From Sphingorhabdus sp. (lineage in GTDB: Bacteria > Pseudomonadota > Alphaproteobacteria > Sphingomonadales > Sphingomonadaceae), in NCBI RefSeq assembly GCF_023910635.1, contig NZ_JAAVVZ010000012.1, positions 1 through 64,000 of the forward strand: 64,000 nt of DNA, given 5' to 3'. Positions 1 to 7,477 of the stretch are shown in pieces; within the stretch, counting starts at the first letter, position 1, and each line of letters starts with the position of its first letter. The notes under the pieces were generated by a model, which did no database searches, was not told the origin of the DNA, and saw only the letters and a program-made list of their open reading frames with translations. A program made the translations under genes and the position numbers.

Positions 1-387
1 GGCCGCTTCACCTTTGCGGGTGATTTGGGTCTGAAGTGGAAGCACAGCGCATTTGTAAGCTTTACCAATGATGATTTCACGTTCAACTTCTCGCAAATCT
101 ATCGGGACGGCTATACGAACCAAGCGCTGCCTGGCATCGCCAATGGATCGGTTGTCCGTCCGGATTTCAATCCGAAGGTTAAGGCGTACATGATCTATAA
201 CACATCGGTGAGTGTGGATGTGTTGGATCAATTCCGCTTGACCGCAGGCGTGCGTAACGTTTTCGACAAGGATCCACCCTTTGCGATCACTTATGACAGC
301 AACACTGGTGCGGGTTCAAGTTGGGAACCACGCGTGGCTGACCCACGTGGACGGTCGTTTACGCTGTCGGTGGAAGCGAAGTTCTAA
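1..387 (+). CDS. TonB-dependent receptor, C-terminal fragment
   Basis: The reading frame is open from the left edge, so only the last 128 residues of an outer-membrane receptor are present. Alternating aromatic and polar residues, the run AGVRNVFDKDPPF, the near-terminal DPRGRSF and a final aromatic (ending VEAKF) are typical of the last strands of a TonB-dependent receptor beta-barrel, where the terminal Phe guides barrel assembly. Such receptors import siderophores, vitamins or sugars using TonB energy. The substrate cannot be told because the plug domain lies outside the window. The downstream peptidase gene begins 18 bases later, so the two may be co-transcribed. Confidence 0.88.
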   Translation, partial: GRFTFAGDLGLKWKHSAFVSFTNDDFTFNFSQIYRDGYTNQALPGIANGSVVRPDFNPKVKAYMIYNTSVSVDVLDQFRLTAGVRNVFDKDPPFAITYDSNTGAGSSWEPRVADPRGRSFTLSVEAKF

Positions 388-405
388 GCTAAGGGATCGC
401 CGGGT

Positions 406-1458
406 ATGGATATGAATGCAACTCGGCGTCAGATTATGGCGGGGCTGGCGGTTATGCTGTCGTCCCCGCCGCTTTTGGCCGCAAGCGGGCCTGCGGCCAA
501 GGCCGCGCGGAAGCCTTCGCGGTTGCGTATCGGCGATACCGTTGGCCTGATTGAGCCAGCGTCGGCCAGCGATGAACCATTTCAGATTCAATTGGTCGAA
601 GAAGCGATTGTCGCCATGGGCCTAAAGCCCAAGCGTGCCGCCCATTTGCTGGACCGCTTCGGCTATCTGGCTGGCCAAGACAAGGACCGCGCATCGGACA
701 TCAACGCCATGTTCGCGGACACAGATGTGAAGGCCATTTTTGCCGTGCGTGGCGGGTGGGGCAGCGCGCGGCTTTTGCCGTTTCTGGACTGGAACATCAT
801 TCGCGCCAATCCCAAATTATTGACGGGTTTCAGCGACATCACGGCCTTGCATATGGCGATTGCGGCAAAGGGCGGATTTGTGACCTTGCATGGCCCGAAC
901 GCGGGCAGCGCATGGGGCAAGGCGTCTTGGGACATATATCGCGATATCGCTTTTGACGCAGGGACGCCCTTGTTCACGAACCCTGTTGGCGACGAAGACC
1001 GGATGGCGCAACGTCGATGGCGCACGCGGGTGTTGGGCGCGGGCAAGGGTAAGGCGCAAGGCAAGTTGCTGGGCGGAAACCTGACGGTGCTGACCGCGCT
1101 TGTCGGCACGCCCTATCTGCCCAGTTTCGACGGCGCGATCCTGTTCCTCGAAGATGTGGATGAGGCGGAGTATCGCATTGACCGCATGCTTACGCAATTG
1201 GGGCAGGCGGGTGTGCTGAAGAACCTGAAAGGCGTCGTGTTTGGGCAATGCACAGACTGCGTGAACAAGGGAAGCAGCTATGGCGCATTCACACTGAATG
1301 ACGTGCTGACGCAGCATCTGGGCGGCTTGGGCATCCCTGCATATCAAGGCGCCTTTTTCGGGCATATCACCGACCAGTTTACGTTGCCCGTGGGCGGTGT
1401 GGCGGAAATCGATGCCGACGCCGGAACGCTTCGCTTGTTGGAGCCTGTTGTCGTTTAG
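406..1458 (+). CDS. LD-carboxypeptidase, peptidase family S66
   Basis: This 350-residue protein has an N-terminal arginine pair and hydrophobic stretch (residues 7-27, TRRQ then IMAGLAVML), so it is probably exported, perhaps by Tat. The S66 fold is clear: RGGWGSARLLP near residue 115, the nucleophile in GFSDIT (Ser143), an acidic FLEDVDE segment and a late FGHITDQ with the likely catalytic His. Family members cut the L,D bond between meso-diaminopimelate and D-Ala in muropeptides during wall recycling; some act as microcin-immunity proteins. The ATG lies 18 bases after the receptor stop. Family assignment is firm; the substrate is inferred. Confidence 0.9.
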   Translation: MDMNATRRQIMAGLAVMLSSPPLLAASGPAAKAARKPSRLRIGDTVGLIEPASASDEPFQIQLVEEAIVAMGLKPKRAAHLLDRFGYLAGQDKDRASDINAMFADTDVKAIFAVRGGWGSARLLPFLDWNIIRANPKLLTGFSDITALHMAIAAKGGFVTLHGPNAGSAWGKASWDIYRDIAFDAGTPLFTNPVGDEDRMAQRRWRTRVLGAGKGKAQGKLLGGNLTVLTALVGTPYLPSFDGAILFLEDVDEAEYRIDRMLTQLGQAGVLKNLKGVVFGQCTDCVNKGSSYGAFTLNDVLTQHLGGLGIPAYQGAFFGHITDQFTLPVGGVAEIDADAGTLRLLEPVVV

Positions 1459-1469
1459 GCGTTCACGGC

Positions 1470-2192
1470 CTAATTCACGAACTGCGTCATCACCAATGCA
1501 AAGACGTTATTGGCCATGTGCAGGATGATGTTGGTGCGCAATGACCCGGTGCGGTGATACAGATAGCCAAAGGCAATGCTGAGCGACATGAGGGCGGGGA
1601 TCGCATATAGTTGCAAATGCACCAATGCGAACAGGAATGAAGACAAAAGAATCGCGCCCCAAACGGGCACATATTTCGCCAGCGCATTTTGTAACAACCC
1701 GCGAAACAGAAGTTCCTCCACGACGGGCGCGGCAATCATTATGGCAAAGAACATGACTGCCATATTAAGCGGCGTCCGCGTTATGCCTGCCAGAATTTTC
1801 GCCATATCGTCTTGCATCCCGACGCCTGGAATAACGTAGGTTGCGTAAACAAAATTGAACGCCATGGCGGCGATGACCAATAATATGGCAAGCCCTGTTG
1901 CCTTGGGCAGCGCGATCCTGCCGAAATCATAAAGGCCCAATGCCTCCGCCCGTCCGTCTTTGCGCAGATACAGCCACATCAGCATCAGTTGGACGACGGC
2001 GGATGCCACTAATCCAGAGATGACCGACATTGGCGCTGGCGTGGTGACGTCGCCTTGCGTTGCGGCGATGATGATGGCTGTGCACACCCCTTGCAGGGCG
2101 AAATACGTTATGATGAAACCAATGGTGGGTATCAGGCCGGGATAAAAGGATCGCGCGGATATTATTGTAGGGGCAGGTTCGCCAAGTTGCAT
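1470..2192 (-). CDS. CPBP family intramembrane metalloprotease
   Basis: A 240-residue integral membrane protein with about seven hydrophobic segments. The CPBP (Abi, CAAX-protease-like) motifs are in place: EELLFRG at residues 159-165, a histidine at about 192 in ALVHLQ, and a C-terminal HMANN at about 225-229, which together form the predicted intramembrane metal site. Bacterial members process peptides or help in bacteriocin immunity, but the substrate here is unknown. The gene converges on the LD-carboxypeptidase gene with 11 bases between the stops. Confidence 0.85.
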   Translation of the reverse strand: MQLGEPAPTIISARSFYPGLIPTIGFIITYFALQGVCTAIIIAATQGDVTTPAPMSVISGLVASAVVQLMLMWLYLRKDGRAEALGLYDFGRIALPKATGLAILLVIAAMAFNFVYATYVIPGVGMQDDMAKILAGITRTPLNMAVMFFAIMIAAPVVEELLFRGLLQNALAKYVPVWGAILLSSFLFALVHLQLYAIPALMSLSIAFGYLYHRTGSLRTNIILHMANNVFALVMTQFVN

Positions 2193-2262
2193 GTCTTCCC
2201 GATCTATCCCGCGTATAAGTGAAGGGCGGGCGTTCTTGGCCCGACCTTCCCCTGTTTACACA

Positions 2263-2280
2263 TAATAGGTCCTGACCCTA
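2263..2280. repeat. Single end of R1 repeat (2.3 kb)
   Basis: TAATAGGTCCTGACCCTA lies between the CPBP start and the TraB stop. It is the terminal sequence of the R1 hairpin family. Its 17-base core is the exact reverse complement of the copy at 14203-14219. No second end is visible nearby, so it is a solo end or a remnant. Confidence 0.6.
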
Positions 2281-2282
2281 GC

Positions 2283-3233
2283 TTAATAGGCCACCCGTGT
2301 TGCGGTCAGGCCATAGGTCGGAAGCAATGCCTGAACGCTTGTCGGGCCAGCCAGATGCCCTGCGCCAACCGCCATGAACGTCACGCCCGGCTTTTTCATT
2401 TGCGCGGAAATCCATTTCGCCCAATTGGCATTCCGATTGGTCAGTACGGCGTCGTACAATGTCCGGCTGGTCAGGCCTTCGTTCATAAGTTGGGCAAGGC
2501 TTTCGGTGTCCGCCGATCCCCACATGTTGACCATTTTTTCCATCATGCTGTTGGTATCATCAATCGTTTTTGCCGTTTCGACCAAGAAAGCGATTTGATC
2601 GGCCTCTGGCAGGGTATCAAAAATACCAAGCTGAAACTCCGCAGTTTCAAGTCCAACGATGGGCTTTTTACTAACCTTCGCCGCCGCCGTCAGTTGTGTT
2701 TCAACACCGCTATTGGGTTCATAGCCGGATTTCTGGATTGCCATCAGGGACATGGCGATTCCCGCCGCCCATGGCTCAAATGGGTCGAAAGAGGGCGCCG
2801 GAATGCCAAGCTTGCCCATCGCCGCGTCATACACCGCACGGTCCGCGTCATTCATTTTGGAACGCAGGGTCTTGCCCTGCTGATCCATCGCCAGCTTGCC
2901 GAACAAGGCTTGGGTCTCTGCTGCGGGAAGGTCGACCAGTTCCAGCACCAATTGGTCCGAACTGTCAAAAGCAGTTTTTACGCCGTCATCAAACCAGCCA
3001 AGACCAGGCTTTAAGACATGGATGCTCCCGAACAGGTAAATGGTGGTGTCTTCGTCCTTGATCACCCACAAGGCAGGATCGACGTCCTTGACCGCAGGGA
3101 CCGCCTTGACGGGGTCAAGTGCGGTGACCGCTGCGGGTGCCTCCGTCGGCGCGTTTTGCGCCGCAACCGGCGCTGCCCATGCCAATGCGCATGTCGCAGT
3201 GGCGGCCAATAATGACTTCAAACTCATACGCAT
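2283..3233 (-). CDS. TraB/GumN family protein, exported
   Basis: About 316 residues. An N-terminal signal peptide (MSLKSLLAATATCALAWAAPVAAQ) is followed by a Pro/Ala/Val-rich linker and the TraB/PrgY/GumN domain. Visible marks are the GSIHVLK motif near the domain start and a C-terminal MAVGAGHLAG, which together place conserved His/Gly residues typical of this metal-dependent hydrolase-like fold. The family includes Tiki-type proteases, but its bacterial role is poorly defined. Three in-frame ATGs lie close together; the one at 3233 has GGAG six bases upstream and is preferred. Calls of exported protein and family are firm, function is not. Confidence 0.85.
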   Translation of the reverse strand: MRMSLKSLLAATATCALAWAAPVAAQNAPTEAPAAVTALDPVKAVPAVKDVDPALWVIKDEDTTIYLFGSIHVLKPGLGWFDDGVKTAFDSSDQLVLELVDLPAAETQALFGKLAMDQQGKTLRSKMNDADRAVYDAAMGKLGIPAPSFDPFEPWAAGIAMSLMAIQKSGYEPNSGVETQLTAAAKVSKKPIVGLETAEFQLGIFDTLPEADQIAFLVETAKTIDDTNSMMEKMVNMWGSADTESLAQLMNEGLTSRTLYDAVLTNRNANWAKWISAQMKKPGVTFMAVGAGHLAGPTSVQALLPTYGLTATRVAY

Positions 3234-3304
3234 TCTCATTCTCCTTTAACGAAAGATAGAAAATCATTTCTACGATAGTGGACCGATAGTTATATGTATT
3301 TCTT

Positions 3305-3391
3305 TCAGAACCAGACAATCAGCGCAACAAAAAATGTCATAAAATAGAGTATCATGCCATTTCGGTCCGCATTTTCATCTACATCAAACAT
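3305..3391 (-). CDS. 28-residue membrane mini-protein overlapping XRE gene
   Basis: A short reading frame, MFDVDENADRNG followed by a single hydrophobic helix of about 16 residues and TGA. Its ATG sits inside the last codons of the XRE regulator gene (8-base overlap), and a strong GGAGGGGG ribosome-binding site is formed by the regulator's own Gly-Gly-Gly codons. HTH regulators of this short type are often followed by a small membrane protein gene, so the position makes sense. It could also be the degenerate start of a longer lost membrane gene. No homologue is recognised by eye. Confidence 0.45.
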   Translation of the reverse strand: MFDVDENADRNGMILYFMTFFVALIVWF

Positions 3392-3596
3392 GGCCCCCTC
3401 CTACAAATTCATCATCGAAAATCTCTTCGATGGGTAAGTCGAACAGCCGTGAAATCTTGAACGCCAGCGGCAGCGAGGGGTCATATTTCCCCGTTTCAAT
3501 CGCATTCACCGCCTGGCGCGAGACATCGAGATGCTCGCCCAAGTCGGCCTGACTCCAGTTGCGCATCGCCCGCAGCACTTTGAGCTGATTTTTCAT
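3384..3596 (-). CDS. XRE-family HTH regulator, short form
   Basis: A 70-residue protein that is almost only a Cro/C1-type helix-turn-helix: MKNQLKVLRAMRNWSQADL, then VSRQAVNAIETGKYDPSL and the ending LFDLPIEEIF. This matches the compact regulators (66-70 residues) usually found in two-gene operons with a small membrane protein. The stop overlaps the start of the 28-residue membrane mini-gene. The ATG is preceded by GGAA. It reads away from glyQ, so the 155-base gap at 3597-3751 holds both promoters. Confidence 0.88.
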   Translation of the reverse strand: MKNQLKVLRAMRNWSQADLGEHLDVSRQAVNAIETGKYDPSLPLAFKISRLFDLPIEEIFDDEFVGGGHV

Positions 3597-3751
3597 GTCA
3601 GGTTCCGGTGTCTGTATGTCATGGAAACCTGACTAAATTGATTCGCAGATAATGTCAACAAAACCTTACATAATGCTATGCACCACTGACAAAAACCCGT
3701 GCGCTTATTCATAACCTTGATTTAGCCGCCTATCTCCGCCAATGGCTGGCC

Positions 3752-4639
3752 ATGTCCGACGTTGCGCCACTTAGTTTTCAGGATCTGATCCTCACGCTCC
3801 ATGCTTATTGGGGCAAGCAGGGTTGCGCCATTTTGCAGCCTTATGACATGGAAATGGGCGCTGGCACGTTCCACACGGCTACGACCCTGCGCGCGCTGGG
3901 GCCTGACCCGTGGAACGCCGCCTTTGTGCAGCCATCGCGCCGTCCGACCGATGGCCGCTATGGCGAAAACCCCAACCGGCTTGGCGCTTATTATCAATAT
4001 CAGGTGATCCTGAAACCTAGCCCGCCTAACTTGCAGGAGCTATATCTCGGCTCGTTGAAGGCCATTGGCATTGACCCGTTGCTGCACGACATCCGCTTCG
4101 TCGAAGATGACTGGGAAAGCCCGACGCTGGGCGCATGGGGCCTTGGCTGGGAAATATGGTGCGACGGTATGGAGGTCACGCAGTTCACTTATTTTCAGCA
4201 AATGGGCGGCTTTGACTGCAAACCCGTTTCGGGCGAGCTGACTTATGGTCTGGAACGGCTGGCGATGTATATCCAGAACAAGGACAGCATTTTCGACCTT
4301 GTGTATAACAACGCAACGGCGGATCGTCCGGCGGTGACCTATGGCGACGTCTTCCGCGAAAACGAGCGGCAAATGAGCACCTATCATTTCGAAGTCGCCG
4401 ACACCGACATGTTGTTTGATGCGTTCAAAAAAGCGACGGCAGAATGCGAAAGCTGCCTGCAACACGGCTTGCCCATTCCCGCCTATGAGCAAGCGATCAA
4501 GGCGAGCCATATCTTCAACATATTGCAGGCACGCGGCGTGATTTCCGTGCAGGAACGCGCCAGTTACATGGGCCGCGTCCGCGACCTTGCCAAAGGCAGT
4601 TGCCAGGCATGGATGGAAAAGAACAGATGGGCAGTATGA
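3752..4639 (+). CDS. glyQ: Glycyl-tRNA synthetase alpha subunit
   Basis: A 295-residue class II aminoacyl-tRNA synthetase subunit of the bacterial alpha2-beta2 GlyRS. It begins with the family hallmark [18 protein letters not shown] and has [13 protein letters not shown] and [20 protein letters not shown] in the expected positions (motif 2 region), with [10 protein letters not shown] as the motif 3 segment. It binds glycine and ATP and charges tRNA-Gly in the cytoplasm, with the beta subunit binding the tRNA. Length is normal for the family. glyS follows after 130 bases that hold a palindromic repeat, an unusual gap for this pair. Confidence 0.97.
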   Translation: MSDVAPLSFQDLILTLHAYWGKQGCAILQPYDMEMGAGTFHTATTLRALGPDPWNAAFVQPSRRPTDGRYGENPNRLGAYYQYQVILKPSPPNLQELYLGSLKAIGIDPLLHDIRFVEDDWESPTLGAWGLGWEIWCDGMEVTQFTYFQQMGGFDCKPVSGELTYGLERLAMYIQNKDSIFDLVYNNATADRPAVTYGDVFRENERQMSTYHFEVADTDMLFDAFKKATAECESCLQHGLPIPAYEQAIKASHIFNILQARGVISVQERASYMGRVRDLAKGSCQAWMEKNRWAV

Positions 4640-4668
4640 TGGCCCGCATGTCAAATCCTCCCCGGAGC

Positions 4669-4760
4669 CGTCACCCTGAACTTGGTTCAGGGTCCATTTA
4701 TCGTCTCTACCCTTCGGCCTGTGTGGCACGATGGATGCTGAAACGAGTTCAGCATGACGG
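4669..4760. repeat. Palindromic repeat between glyQ and glyS
   Basis: CCCTGAACTTGGTTCAGGG at the left forms a tight hairpin. At the right, GGATGCTGAAACGAGTTCAGCATG forms a second one. This two-hairpin layout resembles the interspersed extragenic palindromes of alphaproteobacterial genomes. It sits in the only gap of the glyQ-glyS pair and could form structure in their shared mRNA. Confidence 0.6.
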
Positions 4761-4769
4761 GGACGCTGC

Positions 4770-7313
4770 ATGACCGACTTCCTGCTTGAACTGCGCTCCG
4801 AAGAAATCCCTGCGCGGATGCAATTGAAGGCCAAGGAAGACTTGGCGCGCCTGTTTCATGATACATTGGCAAAGGCCGGGCTTGCGGCGGCGTCGGTGGA
4901 AACCTTCGCCACGCCGCGCCGTCTTGCGTTGATCGCGACCGGATTGCCGTTGGCAACAGAGGCGGTTTCCGAAGAAACCAAAGGGCCAAAGGTCGGCGCG
5001 CCGCCGCAGGCGATGGAGGGTTTCTTGCGCAAAACTGGCCTTTCGCAAGACCAGTTGGTCGAACGCGATGGTGTCTTTTATGCGGTAGTTGAAAAGGCCG
5101 GGCGTCAGACGGCGGATGTTTTGGCAGAGGCGATCCCCGCGATCATCCGTGCCTTCCCATGGCCGAAATCGCAACGCTGGGGCGCGGCGTCGGTCTCGAC
5201 CGAGAGCCTGCGCTGGGTCCGCCCATTGCAGGGCATTGTCGCTTTGCTCGGTGACGCGGTCGTGCATTGCGAAATTGACGGCATCGTTAGCGGTGCGGAG
5301 ACGATGGGCCATCGATTCCATCACAGCGGGCCTATCATTATCGGAAATGCGGGCGATTATATCGAAAAGCTGCGCGACGCACATGTCCTCGTCCATTTTT
5401 CAGAACGCTGCCGCATCATCCGTGAAGGCGCGAAGGCAGCGGCGGAGGCGGCTGGCCTGACGTTGGTTGAGGACGAAGGACTGGTCATCGAAAATGCTGG
5501 CCTGACCGAATGGCCAGTGCCGATGCTTGGCCGCTTCGACCCCGCATTTCTGGACGTGCCGCAAGAGGTCATTCAATTGACGGCGCGCGTGAACCAGAAA
5601 TATTTTGTCTGCCATGATGCAGCGGGCAGACTGGCCAACGCCTTTGTCTGCACCGCGAATATCGACGCGCATGACAAAGGGGCGGCGATTGTTGCGGGTA
5701 ATGAAAAGGTTCTCGCTGCGCGCCTGTCCGATGCGAAATTCTTCTGGGAACAGGACCTAAAGGTCGCGCTGGATACCCAAGCGCAGAAATTGGCGCAGAT
5801 TACGTTTCATGAAAAACTGGGCAGCGTTGCCGACAAGGTGGAACGGGTGGCGAAGCTTGCCCGTTGGTTGGTGGAAGAAGGTATTGTTGGGCCGCGCTCC
5901 CCGGCGCAGGCCGGGGCCCAGCCCGCAACGAATGAGTCATTTGATCAGGTTCTGGACCCCGGCCTTCGCCGGGGCACACAGGATTTGGAAGGCGCTTCAA
6001 ACCCCAACGTCACCCCCGCGAAGGCGGGGGGCCAACTCCGGAGTAAGCAGCTAGAATCAAAAGGGCAGGAGATGGATTCCCGCCTTCGCGGGAATGACGA
6101 AGATATTTCTGTGCGTGCGCTCGCCGGTCAAGCCGAACGCGCGGCGCGTTTGTGCAAGGCGGATCTTGTCACGGGTATGGTCGGTGAATTCCCCGAATTG
6201 CAAGGCATCATGGGCGGCTATTACGCGCGCGCACAAGGCGAGAGCGACGCCGTCGCCGACGCCATCCGCGATCACTACAAGCCAGTCGGGCAGGGCGATG
6301 ATGTGCCAACTGCGCCGGTGACGGTTGCGGTGAGTTTAGCGGATAAGTTGGATACGTTGGCGATGTTCTTTGCTGTTAACGAGCTGCCCACAGGCTCTCG
6401 AGATCCGTTCGCTCTCCGCCGCGCTGCCTTGGGAATTTTGCAGTTCATGCAGCACAATGAACTACGATTTAAGTTAAATGAAACCATCGATTACATCAGG
6501 CGGCTAGCTGTGTTGGAGGGGGAGTTATCCTCCGATCAAATCGGCGGTGATGGTGACGCCCCTGTTTACAGACTCGATCAGGTTGGGCGATGGAATGATG
6601 ATTTTGACTTAGATCTAGATGGCCGATTGGCTGAATGGAAAGACGAAAAGGGCAATCTGCAAACTGCGAGCCTAGAAACAATTGAACCAGAACTCTTAGC
6701 TGAGTTAGTTGAATTACTTGTAAAGCCTGATGAACTCGTAACGTTCTTCGCCGACCGCCTCAAAGTCCAGCAACGCGAAGCGGGCGTCCGCCACGACCTC
6801 ATCGACGCGGTGTTTAGCCTTGGTGGTGAGGATGATCTTGTCCGGCTGCTGGCGCGGGTGAAGGCTTTGCAGGCCTATATCACGACCGCCGAGGGTGCGA
6901 ACCTGTTGGCGGCGTATAAGCGTGCGGCGAATATATTGAAGCAGGCTGAGGGTGTGGACAAAAACACCGTCGCCCCAGCGCAGGCTGGGGCCCATCACGT
7001 GTCTCAGTCTGGAACGACAGACGAGATAGGCTCCAGCCTACGCTGGAGCGACGCGGATTTGGGCATCGAGGAAAGTGCTCTCCGCACCGCGCTCGACGCC
7101 GCCGAACCCAAGGCCGCAGCCGCCTTGTCGGTCGAAGATTTCGAAGGCGCAATGGCCGCGTTGGCGACGTTGCGCGCACCGATTGATGCCTTTTTTGAAG
7201 CTGTGATGGTCAATGATCCCGACCAAGACAAGCGCGCGTTTCGTTTGGGCTTACTCGCACGGTTCCGCGATGCGGTTACCCAAGTGGCCGATTTTTCGAA
7301 GATTGAGGGATAG
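4770..7313 (+). CDS. glyS: Glycyl-tRNA synthetase beta subunit with extra in-frame segments
   Basis: The protein opens with the standard MTDFLLELRSEEIPARM and carries the usual core: TARVNQKYFV, NEKVLAARLSDAKFFWEQDL, GEFPELQGIMGGYYA, DKLDTL and SRDPFALRRAALGI. The C-terminal DALR-like anticodon region ends PIDAFFEAVMVND. At 847 residues it is well above the usual 690-700. The excess lies in three places. Residues about 372-446 and 731-763 are translated palindromic repeats. Residues about 556-658 are a more AT-rich stretch with unusual codons. All leave the frame open, so the enzyme, being essential, is probably active. It pairs with GlyQ and binds tRNA-Gly. Whether the inserts are tolerated as surface loops is inference. 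Confidence 0.95.
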   Translation: MTDFLLELRSEEIPARMQLKAKEDLARLFHDTLAKAGLAAASVETFATPRRLALIATGLPLATEAVSEETKGPKVGAPPQAMEGFLRKTGLSQDQLVERDGVFYAVVEKAGRQTADVLAEAIPAIIRAFPWPKSQRWGAASVSTESLRWVRPLQGIVALLGDAVVHCEIDGIVSGAETMGHRFHHSGPIIIGNAGDYIEKLRDAHVLVHFSERCRIIREGAKAAAEAAGLTLVEDEGLVIENAGLTEWPVPMLGRFDPAFLDVPQEVIQLTARVNQKYFVCHDAAGRLANAFVCTANIDAHDKGAAIVAGNEKVLAARLSDAKFFWEQDLKVALDTQAQKLAQITFHEKLGSVADKVERVAKLARWLVEEGIVGPRSPAQAGAQPATNESFDQVLDPGLRRGTQDLEGASNPNVTPAKAGGQLRSKQLESKGQEMDSRLRGNDEDISVRALAGQAERAARLCKADLVTGMVGEFPELQGIMGGYYARAQGESDAVADAIRDHYKPVGQGDDVPTAPVTVAVSLADKLDTLAMFFAVNELPTGSRDPFALRRAALGILQFMQHNELRFKLNETIDYIRRLAVLEGELSSDQIGGDGDAPVYRLDQVGRWNDDFDLDLDGRLAEWKDEKGNLQTASLETIEPELLAELVELLVKPDELVTFFADRLKVQQREAGVRHDLIDAVFSLGGEDDLVRLLARVKALQAYITTAEGANLLAAYKRAANILKQAEGVDKNTVAPAQAGAHHVSQSGTTDEIGSSLRWSDADLGIEESALRTALDAAEPKAAAALSVEDFEGAMAALATLRAPIDAFFEAVMVNDPDQDKRAFRLGLLARFRDAVTQVADFSKIEG
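5892..6099. repeat. Two palindromic elements inserted in frame in glyS
   Basis: The first element (about 5892-5979) has CCCCGGCGCAGGCCGGGG at one end and CCCCGGCCTTCGCCGGGG at the other. The second (about 6008-6099) runs from CACCCCCGCGAAGGCGGGGG to TTCCCGCCTTCGCGGGAATG. Both look like the common alphaproteobacterial genome repeats normally found between genes. Here they are translated as PAQAGAQ, LDPGLRRGT, VTPAKAGG and DSRLRGNDE, between LARWLVEEG and RALAGQAERAARLCKADL, which adjoin directly in ordinary GlyS. Confidence 0.85.
6966..7053. repeat. Third palindromic element inserted in frame in glyS
   Basis: GTCGCCCCAGCGCAGGCTGG at the left and CTCCAGCCTACGCTGGAGCG at the right bracket about 88 bases that encode TVAPAQAGAHH...SSLRWSDADL. 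The insert separates the conserved KRAANILKQAEG from the following acidic helix of the C-terminal domain. A half copy of the same element occurs at about 10484-10505. Confidence 0.82.
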
Positions 7314-7320
7314 GTAAAAC

Positions 7321-7460
7321 CCCTCTCCCCTTGCGGGAGAGGGAGGGGCCCGCTGCGCAGCAGTGGGAGGGTGAGGGGGTTCCTCACAACCTGCACCCCT
7401 CACCGCTGCGACTAGGCAACTAGTTGCCAAGTCTCGCTCCTCTCCCGCAAGGGGAGAGGG
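7321..7460. repeat. Palindromic repeat between glyS and ppdK
   Basis: CCCTCTCCCCTTGCGGGAGA at the left and TCTCCCGCAAGGGGAGAGGG at the right are near-perfect inverted copies about 100 bases apart, with shorter hairpins between. The fragment fills almost all of the glyS-ppdK gap and ends about 17 bases before the ppdK start. Confidence 0.7.
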
Positions 7461-7477
7461 TCAGGTTGGAGTAATGA

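Noticed and set aside
4040-4834. 264-codon open frame opposite glyQ
   Set aside because: Antisense to a certain tRNA synthetase gene, and it runs through the palindromic repeat.
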